From the NCBI RefSeq assembly GCF_003545885.1, contig NZ_QHCT01000001.1:248001-312000 (forward strand): 64,000 nt of DNA, written 5' to 3'. The position numbers and the translations under genes are program-made. The stretch is from Leptospira stimsonii (GTDB taxonomy: Bacteria > Spirochaetota > Leptospiria > Leptospirales > Leptospiraceae). Positions 35,017-43,685 of the stretch are shown piece by piece (position 1 is the first letter of the stretch; every line of letters starts with the position of its first letter). The notes under the pieces were generated by a model, which searched no databases, was not told where the DNA came from, and worked only from the letters and a program-made list of their open reading frames with translations.

Positions 35017-35358
35017 TTGCCCACGATCGTAAAAAACCAAGATCGCTTTACAAGATCATTTTCGATCAAAAAGAGAAACCTTCTTCTCAAACAAAGAAAA
35101 TCGGTACCTTTTTTCGATGCTTCTTCGTTCAGAATTCTTAAAAAAATCAACTTCACGAATCTTAAAATCGGACGTCTTAAATTCACCGATCTCATTTTGC
35201 TAAGTACAAAGGATTATTGATAAACGAAGTGATTTCCCGCTCAAGTCGCCTTTCAATGAATAAAAGACTTCCCGGAAATCTCAAAAATAAAATCGTAAAA
35301 CTAAAATTAGGGTTCCCGTTTCAAAAGGAATTCGGTATCTTTTTATAATTTACTATTT
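35017..35358. other. 342-base divergent intergenic region
   Basis: It lies between the GlpT-like gene and the membrane hybrid kinase. Short frames on both strands have no ribosome site or motif. Nothing else was recognised. Confidence 0.4.
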
Positions 35359-37158
35359 ATGATAAAATTCCTTCCGAAATCTGCCCCCGTTCGAGTTTCT
35401 CTTTTATATCTCATTTTAGCGTCGGCGTGGATTTTCATCTCGGATCAGTTCATTCGCTTCGTTTCATTTGATCCTTCGATCTTAACGACCTTACAGACTT
35501 ACAAAGGCTGGAGCTTCGTCGTAATTACAACCTTGCTTCTATTTATCATTCTCAATCGCTATTTTCTTCTCATTAAAAAAGAATCGGACGAGCAGAAAGT
35601 TGCCGAAACAGCCCTCTTAGAATCGGAACGACGATTTCGAGTGACATTGGAAAACATCAATCTAATCAGCCTAGGATTGGATGCGGAAGGAAACATCACG
35701 TTCTGTAACGATTACCTTCTCAATTTAACGGGTTGGAAAAGGGAAGAACTCATCGGAAACAATTGGTTTGATTATTTTTTACTTCCGGAAGAAAGAGAAC
35801 AGGTTTTATCGATATTTAAGGAAGCGATTCGAACAAACTCACTTCCGCTTCATTATGAAAATTATCTCAGAACAAGAAACGGCGATAAAAAACTGATTCA
35901 ATGGGATAACACGATTCTGCAAGATACGAATCATCATATTATTGGAACCATCAGTATCGGAACCGATATTACGGATCGCAAGCGCGCGGAATCCGAACGC
36001 TTAGAGTTAGAAAGGCGTTTACTTCACGCTCAAAAATTAGAAAGCCTCGGCGTATTGGCTGGTGGGATTGCTCACGATTTTAACAACCTCCTCGGTGGAA
36101 TTTTCGGATATATCGACCTTGCACGTGAAAAGGTGGAAGCCGGCGAACCGAACGTTAGATATCTTGATAAGGCGATCACCGTCTTCAATCGCGCGAAAGA
36201 TCTGACACAACAGCTTTTGACCTTTGCAAAAGGCGGCAAACCCATACGAAAAACGGGTTCTTTAGCCCCGATCATAAACGAATGCGTTCTCTTTTCTCTT
36301 AGCGGTTCGAACGTTTCTTGTCACTTCGAAATAGAAGAAAACCTCGGTCTTTGCGATTTTGATGAAAATCAAATCCATCAGGTGGTGGAGAATATAATCA
36401 TCAACTCGGTTCAATCGATGCCGTTAGGAGGAACAATCGTAGTTTCGGCAAAGAATATGTATCTCGGTAAATACAACTCGGTCCGCTTGAAAGAAGGAAA
36501 CTATATTCAAATTTCCGTACAAGACAGCGGGACTGGAATTCCAAAAGATTTACTCCCCCGCATTTTTGAACCGTTCTTCACGACGAAACAAAAAGGAACC
36601 GGACTCGGTCTTGCGACATCCTATTCCATCGTTCAAAAACACGACGGTGGAATCGAAGTTAAATCAGAGTTAGGTGCGGGCAGTACGTTCAATATTTATT
36701 TACCGATATCTCAAAATGAAATCAAAACGAGCCGATCAAAGAAAACCAATCATCACAGCGGGCTTGGAAAAGTTCTTATAATGGATGACGAGGACTTTAT
36801 CATCGAAATCTTCTCGGAGATGTTGGAAAAAATGGGTTATCGAACCGTCGCATCGAAGAATGGAACGGAGGCGATCCAACTCTTCAAAGAAGCGAAGAAT
36901 TCTTCTTCTCCGTTCGATATTTTAATTTTTGATCTTACGATTCCCGGCGGCATGGGAGGTGAAAAAGCGATTTCGGAAATTCGAAAGCTGGACCCAAAAG
37001 TGATCGCGATCGCTTCCAGCGGATATTCGGAAGATCCGGTCATCTCATCTCCCAAAGAATTCGGATTTTCCGCCAGCCTTAGAAAGCCATTCCGCAAAAG
37101 TGATCTTGCCGAACTTTTAGAAAAACTTTTAAGCGGCAAAACCCATTTTACTTTCTAA
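35359..37158 (+). CDS. Membrane hybrid histidine kinase (2TM-PAS-HisKA-HATPase-REC)
   Basis: 599 aa. Two N-terminal membrane segments (about 10-32 and 50-70) enclose a short periplasmic loop, so this one is membrane-bound, unlike the kinases at 2.7-6.2 kb. PAS at about 93-210 (RRFRVTLENINLISLGLDAEGNI, NLTGWKREELIG, ITDRKRAE), HisKA with GGIAHDFNNLLGG (phospho-acceptor His239), HATPase (NSVQSMPLGG, DSGTGIPKDL, KGTGLGLATSY) and a receiver with the phospho-acceptor Asp525 in ILIFDLTIPGGMGG. The small loop is unlikely to bind a large ligand, so sensing may be through the PAS domain. Confidence 0.9.
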   Translation: MIKFLPKSAPVRVSLLYLILASAWIFISDQFIRFVSFDPSILTTLQTYKGWSFVVITTLLLFIILNRYFLLIKKESDEQKVAETALLESERRFRVTLENINLISLGLDAEGNITFCNDYLLNLTGWKREELIGNNWFDYFLLPEEREQVLSIFKEAIRTNSLPLHYENYLRTRNGDKKLIQWDNTILQDTNHHIIGTISIGTDITDRKRAESERLELERRLLHAQKLESLGVLAGGIAHDFNNLLGGIFGYIDLAREKVEAGEPNVRYLDKAITVFNRAKDLTQQLLTFAKGGKPIRKTGSLAPIINECVLFSLSGSNVSCHFEIEENLGLCDFDENQIHQVVENIIINSVQSMPLGGTIVVSAKNMYLGKYNSVRLKEGNYIQISVQDSGTGIPKDLLPRIFEPFFTTKQKGTGLGLATSYSIVQKHDGGIEVKSELGAGSTFNIYLPISQNEIKTSRSKKTNHHSGLGKVLIMDDEDFIIEIFSEMLEKMGYRTVASKNGTEAIQLFKEAKNSSSPFDILIFDLTIPGGMGGEKAISEIRKLDPKVIAIASSGYSEDPVISSPKEFGFSASLRKPFRKSDLAELLEKLLSGKTHFTF

Positions 37159-37259
37159 TCCGTTTTTAACGAAGAATTTTATTCTCATTTCGATTCGATA
37201 AAATAGAATCATTCTTTTTGATTTGCAAGTTTTCTCAGTTAGGATTTTCTAATTCGACT

Positions 37260-37922
37260 ATGAAACAATTTGATCCCATTTCCATGAAAAAATTGAAATT
37301 TAAGAATGGGGACAATGTCTTCGTTTTAAATTTGAAAGACATTTTTTCTTCAAAGCCGATCGGCGGAGTTCGCTTTATAGATCAAGTTTCAGACGCAAAT
37401 GGAATTCTTCTTTTTGTGGATTCTACTTCCACCCTCAAATCCTCCTTTCTAAAAATCCGAAAATATCTCAAAGAAGAAACTCTTTTCTGGATCGCGTTTC
37501 CGAAGAAAACTTCAGGGACTCAAACGGATCTGGAAAGAGATCACGGTTGGGAAATTCTTTTTGAAAACGATTACGACACAGTCGCCTTAGTATCGTTAAA
37601 CGAAACCTGGTCCGCAATGAGATTTAAAAAGAAAGATAAAATTAAAAAAGGAGGTTCGAAAGAGGAAAAACAAAAGAACCCGGAACTAACAAAATACATC
37701 GATTACGAAAAGAAAATCGTTCGGCTCCCGAAAGACGTTCTTACATTCTTTCCTAAAACGAGTTCTGCAAAAAAATCTTTTGATGCGCTTTCTTGGTCTC
37801 ATCAAAGGGAATATGTCGAAGCGATCTTAGAAGCGAAAACATCCGAAACAAGAACGAAAAGAATAAAAAAATTGATGGACCATCTGAATTCGAAAAAAAT
37901 CGCCAGAAAAAAGAAATCGTAA
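37260..37922 (+). CDS. DUF3052-like protein with YdeI/OmdA-type C-terminus
   Basis: 220 aa from the ATG at 37260. The N-terminal ~115 residues look like DUF3052 (FIDQVSDANGILLFVD, LFWIAFPKKTSG, VALVSLNETWSAMRFK). After a Lys-rich linker the C-terminus has the pattern of the YdeI/OmdA bacteriocin-protection family (LPKDVLTFFP, SAKKSFDALSWSHQREYVEAILEAKTSETRTKRIKKLMDHL). Both assignments rest on pattern memory, not a search. It ends 17 bases from the convergent moeA. Confidence 0.68.
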   Translation: MKQFDPISMKKLKFKNGDNVFVLNLKDIFSSKPIGGVRFIDQVSDANGILLFVDSTSTLKSSFLKIRKYLKEETLFWIAFPKKTSGTQTDLERDHGWEILFENDYDTVALVSLNETWSAMRFKKKDKIKKGGSKEEKQKNPELTKYIDYEKKIVRLPKDVLTFFPKTSSAKKSFDALSWSHQREYVEAILEAKTSETRTKRIKKLMDHLNSKKIARKKKS

Positions 37923-37938
37923 GATCGAAACTTAATTC

Positions 37939-39132
37939 TCACCAAGGATAAAATTCCAAAATATCTTCTTCCGAAATTTCGCTATGCTCACCAGGGTGTA
38001 ACGCAATTCCATCGGAAGACAATCCGGCTCGTATATCCCCGCTTCCGTTAAACGACTTAGCCCTCAGTCCCGTTTTTTCCCTCGTCTCGAAAATTACCGG
38101 AAAAAATTCCGGTAAAGAATTTTTCTTTTTTCTTTTTCCAAAAAAGGAGAATCGCAGTGGTTTTGGAATTTCCATTCCTAGATAAGAACGAATATACGGA
38201 TCTAAAAAAATTCTCGCACAAACCTGGACGCTGAAAGGATTTCCCGGAAGCCCGAAAACCACGGTCCTCCCTTTTTTTCCAAACCAAATCGGCTTACCCG
38301 GTTTTAACGAAACCTTATGAAATATTTTTTTGACTCCGAGTTTTTCTAAAAGAGGAGGAATCAAATCCATACTTCCCATAGAAACTCCTCCGGACAACAA
38401 AAGGATATCGGATTCCAAACCCTTTTGAAGAGCTTCCGTAATTTTTAATTCATCATCGGGAACGAGTTCTATGGAATTGGGTTGAATTTTGTGACGATTC
38501 AAAATGGCAATCAAAGAATACGAATTTGAATCCCGAATCTGATAAGGGAGTGGCTTTGATCCGACCGAAACAACTTCGCTTCCGGTTGATATGATGGAAA
38601 CCCTCGGAAGGGTTCTCACGGGAACGATATCGAATCCTAAAGAAGCTAACAAGGATATTTCGGACATTCCGAGTACGGTTCCCGATCCGATTACGAGTTC
38701 TCCTTTTTTTAAATCTTCTCCTCGAACTGCTATATTCATAAAATGGAATACTTGATCGGATTTTAGTTTTACTTTCGAAATCGGATTCCCGCTTTCGATT
38801 TCCTGACTGTCTTCGATTTTGATCACCGCATCCAAACCTTCCGGCACGACCGCTCCCGTCATAATTTTTACGATTTCCTCGCCGGGATCCAGTTTAGATT
38901 CCATTCCAGCAAAAATTTCTTTTTTGCAATGATAGGTTTTAGATGGGTGAAAATCCTCGCTCTTAATTGCGTATCCATCCATCGTTGAACGGTGAAAAGG
39001 CGGGTAATCCCGATCCGCTTTTACGTCGCCGGCAAGAATTCTTCCCAAACTTTCCGCAAGAGGAACCGATTCCAAATTCGACTTAGAAACGTCCGCAAGA
39101 ATTTTCGTTAACGCTTCTTCGATAGAAATCAA
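37939..39132 (-). CDS. moeA: Molybdopterin molybdenumtransferase
   Basis: About 397 aa from a TTG at 39132. This start is chosen because it overlaps the moaC-mogA stop (TTGA), has GGAGAGGGG directly upstream, and gives the family start ISIEEALTKIL; the frame is open a further 32 codons. MoeA inserts molybdate into adenylylated molybdopterin. Signatures: SLGRILAGDVKADRDYPPFHRSTMDGYA, GAVVPEGLDAVIKIED, IISTGSEV, LLSGGVSMGSMDLI and FGLPGNPFSVQV. It is the last gene of the Moco cluster. Confidence 0.94.
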   Translation of the reverse strand: MISIEEALTKILADVSKSNLESVPLAESLGRILAGDVKADRDYPPFHRSTMDGYAIKSEDFHPSKTYHCKKEIFAGMESKLDPGEEIVKIMTGAVVPEGLDAVIKIEDSQEIESGNPISKVKLKSDQVFHFMNIAVRGEDLKKGELVIGSGTVLGMSEISLLASLGFDIVPVRTLPRVSIISTGSEVVSVGSKPLPYQIRDSNSYSLIAILNRHKIQPNSIELVPDDELKITEALQKGLESDILLLSGGVSMGSMDLIPPLLEKLGVKKIFHKVSLKPGKPIWFGKKGRTVVFGLPGNPFSVQVCARIFLDPYIRSYLGMEIPKPLRFSFFGKRKKKNSLPEFFPVIFETREKTGLRAKSFNGSGDIRAGLSSDGIALHPGEHSEISEEDILEFYPW

Positions 39133-40037
39133 TGCCCCTCTCCTCTCATCATCTTTTTCGCGTGAAAGACCGCAGGAAAGATCGCCTTCAAACTTTCTCG
39201 GGCCCCGTTCGAACTTCCGGGAACGCACACTATCAAAGTTTTCTTGATTCGCCCCGCTAACGAACGGGAAAGCATCGCATACGGAGTACGGTCCTGTCCG
39301 AAGGATCTCATTGCCTCCGCGATTCCCGGTATTTCCTGATCCAGAAGATTACGAATCGTATCCGTCGTGTTATCCCTCGGTCCCAATCCGGTTCCACCCG
39401 TTGAAACGATCAGGTCGATACCCGCTTCCACCCATTCTCCGATTTTCTTACGAATTTCTTCCGGCTCGTCGGGAACGATAGTATATTCATGAATTAGAAC
39501 ATTCGATTCTTTTAATATACTTTCGATTATTTTACCGGACCCGTCTTCTCGTTTCCCCGCAAACGTAGAATCCGAACAAACTAAGATCGCGGCTTTAGCG
39601 CCTTCCGCAAACTTGGAGAATTGAATCTCGCTCTTTCCACCTTTTTTTTCCAGAAGTCGAATGGAGGATATTTCCAATTGTTTGTCGATCGGTTTGAGAA
39701 GATCGTAAATCGTCAATGCGGCTACGCTGAGTCCGGTTAAAACTTCCATTTCGATACCGGTCTTTCCGATCGATTTTGCGCTAGCTAAAATTTTCACACC
39801 CTTATCCACAAGTTCGAAAGAAATTTCAAAAAAATCGATAGGCACAGGATGGCAATGAGGAATGAGATCGGATGTTTTTTTGGAAGCAAGGAGAGCGCTC
39901 GCCTTTGCAACACCAAAGAGATCTCCTTTGGGAAGAGTGTTCTCCCGAATTCTCTTCAATGTTTCCGGCGCGCAAAATACAAACCCCTCAGCCGCCGCGG
40001 ATCGGAGACTGGTCTTTTTTTCAGTGATGTCGATCAT
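39129..40037 (-). CDS. moaCB: MoaC-MogA/MoaB fusion (bifunctional Moco protein)
   Basis: 302 aa. Residues 1-150 are MoaC (cyclic pyranopterin monophosphate synthase): MIDITEKKTSLRSAAAEG, KTSDLIPHCHPVPID, GIEMEVLTGLSVAALTIYDLLK. Residues 155-302 are a MogA/MoaB domain: AAILVCSDSTFAGKREDGSG, VSTGGTGLGPRDNTTD, IPGIAEAMRSFGQDRTPYAMLSRSLAG and IVCVPGSSNGARESL. The two join early precursor Z formation and later adenylylation of molybdopterin in one chain. It overlaps moeA by 4 bases. Confidence 0.93.
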   Translation of the reverse strand: MIDITEKKTSLRSAAAEGFVFCAPETLKRIRENTLPKGDLFGVAKASALLASKKTSDLIPHCHPVPIDFFEISFELVDKGVKILASAKSIGKTGIEMEVLTGLSVAALTIYDLLKPIDKQLEISSIRLLEKKGGKSEIQFSKFAEGAKAAILVCSDSTFAGKREDGSGKIIESILKESNVLIHEYTIVPDEPEEIRKKIGEWVEAGIDLIVSTGGTGLGPRDNTTDTIRNLLDQEIPGIAEAMRSFGQDRTPYAMLSRSLAGRIKKTLIVCVPGSSNGARESLKAIFPAVFHAKKMMRGEGH

Positions 40038-40625
40038 TCTTTTGTCCTAACTGAGAGAATACAGACCATGGATCAGAGATCGCAAGGATTCCATTTCGAA
40101 ATAAAAATGAACTAAGTTCCCGATGATCGGAATCGGATAACTCACTTCTTTCCTGTAACGGTTTAACGAATATCGCCCAAGGCTTTACTAATCCTACCGT
40201 ATGATTCTAAGATCGAATTTTTTAGAATCGCAACCGAATCGTTTCAGAATTTCCGCGAGTGATCAAATTTCCACAATCTCCCCTAATGAATTCAATCCCG
40301 TATAAACTACGAGAGTTTTTTCTTCTTCGCCTACTTTTCCGAAAAAGAAACTAAGTCGCCTTTCAAGTGTAAGGCGTCCTTGCAATGAGAGCGATTCCGC
40401 CATCTCTTGATGGATCTTGGCTTGTAGACGCTGTACCGACCCGGTCTTCGACAGAAAAAAACAATCGCGTAATGTACGATGCATTCGCAAAATTCAAGGC
40501 ACAATGAGAGCACCGTACAAGAGGACTTCTACTTGGCTAAGATTTTGACAACCATCTCTATCAGCAATTTCTGGGCTTCCGGAAGTGGGTCGAAGAGATA
40601 ATATTTTCCAAACTTCGGTTTCATT
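40038..40625. other. 588-base gap in the Moco cluster, possible gene remnants
   Basis: No intact gene is seen between mobA and the moaC-mogA fusion. On the minus strand a short frame begins straight after the mobA stop (40624-40532, MKPKFGKYYLFDPLPEAQ..., 31 aa), and a second one lies at 40490-40263 (75 aa, ending VVYTGLNSLGEIVEI). Both look protein-like in composition but match nothing I know, so a decayed gene is possible. Confidence 0.35.
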
Positions 40626-41222
40626 TTAAAGCCCGGCCGCGCTCAAATCGGAAAGAGTATTCAAATTTAAGAATGCGTTCGAATGATCTTTCGGAACTTC
40701 AATTGCGATTCCGTTCGATTTTTCCAGAATGTTTTTCGGCGATACGTTAAAGTCGGATTCCATTCTTCTTTTACTGACTTCGTTTAACAATTTAGAGGTA
40801 TAAATCGCAGGAAACGGCTCTATCATTCCTTCGAGTTTGCAAAAGTAACTCTCTATTTCTGAATTCGTCTGATAAATCTTTAAAAGTTCGGAAAACACCC
40901 AGGAATCCGAAGACGGCATATCGCAAGCGAGAACTAAAAAATCGTCATCTGGATATCGATTGTGTGCGGAAAGAATTCCGGATATGGGCCCTATATTCGA
41001 AAACGAATCCTCTACCAAATTTCTCCCGAGCAAGACTTTTGAATAGGATGCTTTTTGTTCCGAGCGAATCGAAATCAAACAACGATCGGTAAAAGAAGAT
41101 AAGGTTTGAATTCTTTCTTCCACCCAAAGTTTACCTTCGGTTGAAAGCAAACCTTTGTCAGTCCCCATCCTTCTTGAATTTCCGCCGCACAAAACGAGTC
41201 CAGTCGGCTTTCGATCCGTCAT
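40626..41222 (-). CDS. mobA: Molybdenum cofactor guanylyltransferase
   Basis: 198 aa. The nucleotidyltransferase signature GLVLCGGNSRRMGTDKGLL sits near the N-terminus, with the metal-binding LACDMPSS at about residues 98-105. It attaches GMP to molybdopterin to form MGD, as needed by DMSO reductase-family enzymes (formate dehydrogenase, nitrate reductase). It overlaps moaE by 4 bases (ATGA). The presence of mobA implies at least one MGD enzyme elsewhere in the genome, or a former one. Confidence 0.92.
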   Translation of the reverse strand: MTDRKPTGLVLCGGNSRRMGTDKGLLSTEGKLWVEERIQTLSSFTDRCLISIRSEQKASYSKVLLGRNLVEDSFSNIGPISGILSAHNRYPDDDFLVLACDMPSSDSWVFSELLKIYQTNSEIESYFCKLEGMIEPFPAIYTSKLLNEVSKRRMESDFNVSPKNILEKSNGIAIEVPKDHSNAFLNLNTLSDLSAAGL

Positions 41223-41689
41223 GGATTCGTCTTCAAAGGAGAGTAACGTTCATGTCCGACCGCCCCAGCCGCACAACCCGCGCAATTGAGAGTCCATTCG
41301 GAAGTTCCATCGGAATAAAATTCTTTTTTCCAAATCGGGACTTCGTGTTTGACACGATCGATGATATAACGGTTGGCCTCATAGGCTTCCTTTCTATGTG
41401 AAGATGCGGTAATCACACAGACGGAGGATTCTTCCGGATAAACCGTGCCGGTCCTATGAACGCAGATCGCTTTTTTTAAACGAAAGATCGTTATTGCGTC
41501 TTCCAATATTTTTTCAATCATCGGCTCAGCCATCGGAGGATAGGCTTCGTAAAACAAATAGTCGACTTGTTTGTTCGAATTTGCGGTGTCCCTCGGTTCT
41601 CCGCTAAATAAAACGACAGCGCCGCAAGAAGGATCGTGTCCTTGCGAAAGGATTTTGTTCAGATCAATCGGTTCTTCTTGAAGATGCAC
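41219..41689 (-). CDS. moaE: Molybdopterin synthase catalytic subunit
   Basis: 156 aa. MoaE signatures: CGAVVLFSGEPRDTANSNK (the GAVVxFxGxVR region), LFYEAYPPMAEPMIEKI, ICVHRTGTVYPEESSVCVITASSHRKEAYEANRYIIDRVKHEVPIWKKEF with the conserved Lys pair. With MoaD it transfers sulfur to cPMP. It sits one base after moaD and overlaps mobA, so the operon is coupled. Confidence 0.94.
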   Translation of the reverse strand: MHLQEEPIDLNKILSQGHDPSCGAVVLFSGEPRDTANSNKQVDYLFYEAYPPMAEPMIEKILEDAITIFRLKKAICVHRTGTVYPEESSVCVITASSHRKEAYEANRYIIDRVKHEVPIWKKEFYSDGTSEWTLNCAGCAAGAVGHERYSPLKTNP

Positions 41690-41690
41690 A

Positions 41691-41939
41691 TCAACCTCCG
41701 CTTAACGGTGGAAGAATCAAAACGGTTTCTCCCTCTACTAGGATTCGATCGGCTCCGACCATTTTATCCTGAACAGCCCAGAGCGAAACTTCCAGAATCT
41801 GACTCGTTTCGGGCTTTTTCTTTCTCATCTCTTCCACAACGTCCAAAACGCGCACCGGAGATTCTAAATTTAATACGAAATCGGATTGAAAATGATCTTT
41901 TAAGATTCCGAATGTTTTTACCGCAACTTCCAACTTCAA
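41691..41939 (-). CDS. moaD: Molybdopterin synthase sulfur carrier subunit
   Basis: 82 aa, ubiquitin-like fold, ending in the essential Gly-Gly (LPPLSGG) that is thiocarboxylated. The start overlaps the moaA stop by 4 bases and moaE follows directly, which fits their function as one complex. Confidence 0.92.
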   Translation of the reverse strand: MKLEVAVKTFGILKDHFQSDFVLNLESPVRVLDVVEEMRKKKPETSQILEVSLWAVQDKMVGADRILVEGETVLILPPLSGG

Positions 41940-42883
41940 CCTCCGATAGCCATCATGGTAAGATCGCTTCCCTTAAAACGAACGTCTTGTTTTTGACGCA
42001 ATGCTAAGATAAGAATCTGTTCCATATCGATTCCCTGTTCCCTGAGTTTCGGCAACGGAAACCCCGTGGACGAACTCAAACAGCCGTAAAGACTTCCCTT
42101 GCTATCCAAACGAAGACGATCGCAATCGCTACAAAAAGGTGCGGACTCGTTCGCGATGATGCCGAAAGAATTTCCGCTTTCCGTATTCCAGTAATTCGCT
42201 GTCGAGGAAATCTTCCTCGTTTGCGGAGTAAGAACTCCGTAATGTTCTTCAACACGATCCAAAATTTCTTTTTGAGAAAAAATCGGGATTGTATCTGAAT
42301 TTTGCAAATAACCCATCTTCATCAGTTCCAAAAATCTGGGTAGAATACCTTTGCTCCAAGAATATTCAAGAATTGGAATGATCTGGTCTTCATTCTTTCC
42401 TCTCATCAAAGTGCAATTGATTCGAACCTTAAGACCTATTTCGACGGCGGCCTCGATTCCGTGTAACGTCTGTTTGATCGCCGAACGCCGACTCATTGCA
42501 CGGAATCCTTCCGGGGTCATCGAATCCAAAGAAACGTTGATGGAATCCAATCCCGCTTTCTTTAGATCCGATGCTTGTTTCGAAAGAATCGAACCGTTTG
42601 TCGTAAGGGAAATTTGCGGGATTCCTAAATTTTTTAATTCTTGAACAAGAACTTTTAAGTGGGGGTAAAGAGTCGGTTCTCCCCCCGTTAGTCTCACTTT
42701 TTTTAAATGTAATAAACCGTGAAGATCGTGAACGATACGAATCCATTCTTCCACTTCTAAATAAGAATTCTTACGTGATAAAAGGATATCCTCATCCACG
42801 CAATAAGTACAAGCGAAGTTGCAACGATCCAGAAGACTGATTCTAAGAGTTTGAAAACTTCTTCCAAAACCGTCGCGTATCAT
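41936..42883 (-). CDS. moaA: GTP 3',8-cyclase (radical SAM)
   Basis: 315 aa. The N-terminal radical-SAM cluster is Cys21, Cys25, Cys28 (CNFACTYC), the SAM-binding GGEPTLYP follows, and the second cluster lies in CSDCDRLRLDSKGSLYGCL. The protein ends in the functional Gly-Gly (MMAIGG). With MoaC it makes cPMP from GTP. It is the first intact gene of the Moco operon and is preceded by a broken nirD-like sequence on the same strand. Confidence 0.95.
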   Translation of the reverse strand: MIRDGFGRSFQTLRISLLDRCNFACTYCVDEDILLSRKNSYLEVEEWIRIVHDLHGLLHLKKVRLTGGEPTLYPHLKVLVQELKNLGIPQISLTTNGSILSKQASDLKKAGLDSINVSLDSMTPEGFRAMSRRSAIKQTLHGIEAAVEIGLKVRINCTLMRGKNEDQIIPILEYSWSKGILPRFLELMKMGYLQNSDTIPIFSQKEILDRVEEHYGVLTPQTRKISSTANYWNTESGNSFGIIANESAPFCSDCDRLRLDSKGSLYGCLSSSTGFPLPKLREQGIDMEQILILALRQKQDVRFKGSDLTMMAIGG

Positions 42884-42971
42884 ACTGACCTCTTCAAAAT
42901 CATTCTTTCGCTACCAAAGAAGAATGCAGAGCAAGAGAAACCACTCCGTCTTCCGCTGTTACGAGGTTCGA

Positions 42972-43318
42972 TCAGAATACGGATCCGGAAATTCGTCCGC
43001 CCGTTTTTAGAAAGAACGGTCTCTTATTCAAAGAAAAGTAACCTTCCGATCCTTTTCCTAGGTTCGGTCCGTTCTTTTGCTCAAACCATTTCCCCGTATG
43101 AGATAGCGATTCGCACAAGCATACCACTTATCTCCTCGTTGGAAATGAAAAATTGCAATCTGTTCGTCTCCAACTTTGGCGAACGTTCCCCTGTCTTGCA
43201 AGAATTCGGAGATCGGACCAGTTTCGATCCCTATTTTTTCGATTGCCCGAAACAGAGGATCCATACACGAACGGCTCGATTCAAAAACCACTTTAAGAAA
43301 TCGAATTTCAGTTTTCAA
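42972..43318 (-). pseudogene. Frameshifted nirD-like (Rieske-type nitrite reductase small subunit) remnant
   Basis: The frame from 43318 reads ...DRGTFAKVGDEQIAIFHFQRGDKWYACANR, matching the start of a NirD-type Rieske domain. It then leaves frame near 43105 and stops at 43058. In another frame the expected continuation appears: HTG after the Arg codon, then about 40 residues ending FFLKTGGRI before a TGA at 42972. The second cluster-ligand pair (CPLH) is not recovered. So the Rieske motif is destroyed by at least one indel. It sits directly upstream of moaA, on the same strand. No nirB is present. Confidence 0.55.
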
Positions 43319-43685
43319 AATCCTATCTATGATTCTTCAAAGAAATGGAGAAGGTTCTTTCGATCTTCATTTCTTATATAAGAATTTTTGAAGCTACTTT
43401 CAGCCTGCTACTTTCGCAAAGAATCCATCTTTTTCCGATTCGTAACTCCTTTGATGAATTCAAAAATCGAAATTCGACCTTTTCTTTTATCCTTGTAAAA
43501 ATAGCCTATTTTCAAACTATAGTCATACAGCGTGTCTTATCTACGCAGACACAAAATATCTCCTGATTCCAGCCTTCCTCTCGTTTTAATTGGCTTTTTG
43601 ATCTTCCGGATAGTTCATCTTGAAAATTCAAAGTATTAGAGGTTCCCGGAATATGGGATGATTCAATACTTTAAAAGGAACATCT
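43319..43685. promoter_or_regulatory. deaD leader region with a short hairpin
   Basis: About 370 bases between the nirD-like remnant and deaD. AAAGTATT (43630-43637) and AATACTTT (43665-43672) are exact complements just upstream of the AAAAGGA ribosome site (43673-43680). A hairpin so close to the site could limit translation, as in cold-responsive RNA helicase leaders. This is inference. Confidence 0.35.

Noticed and set aside
40263..40490. 75-codon minus-strand frame in the Moco gap
   Set aside because: The C-terminal part looks protein-like, but there is no start signal or known family; kept only as a possible remnant in the gap entry.
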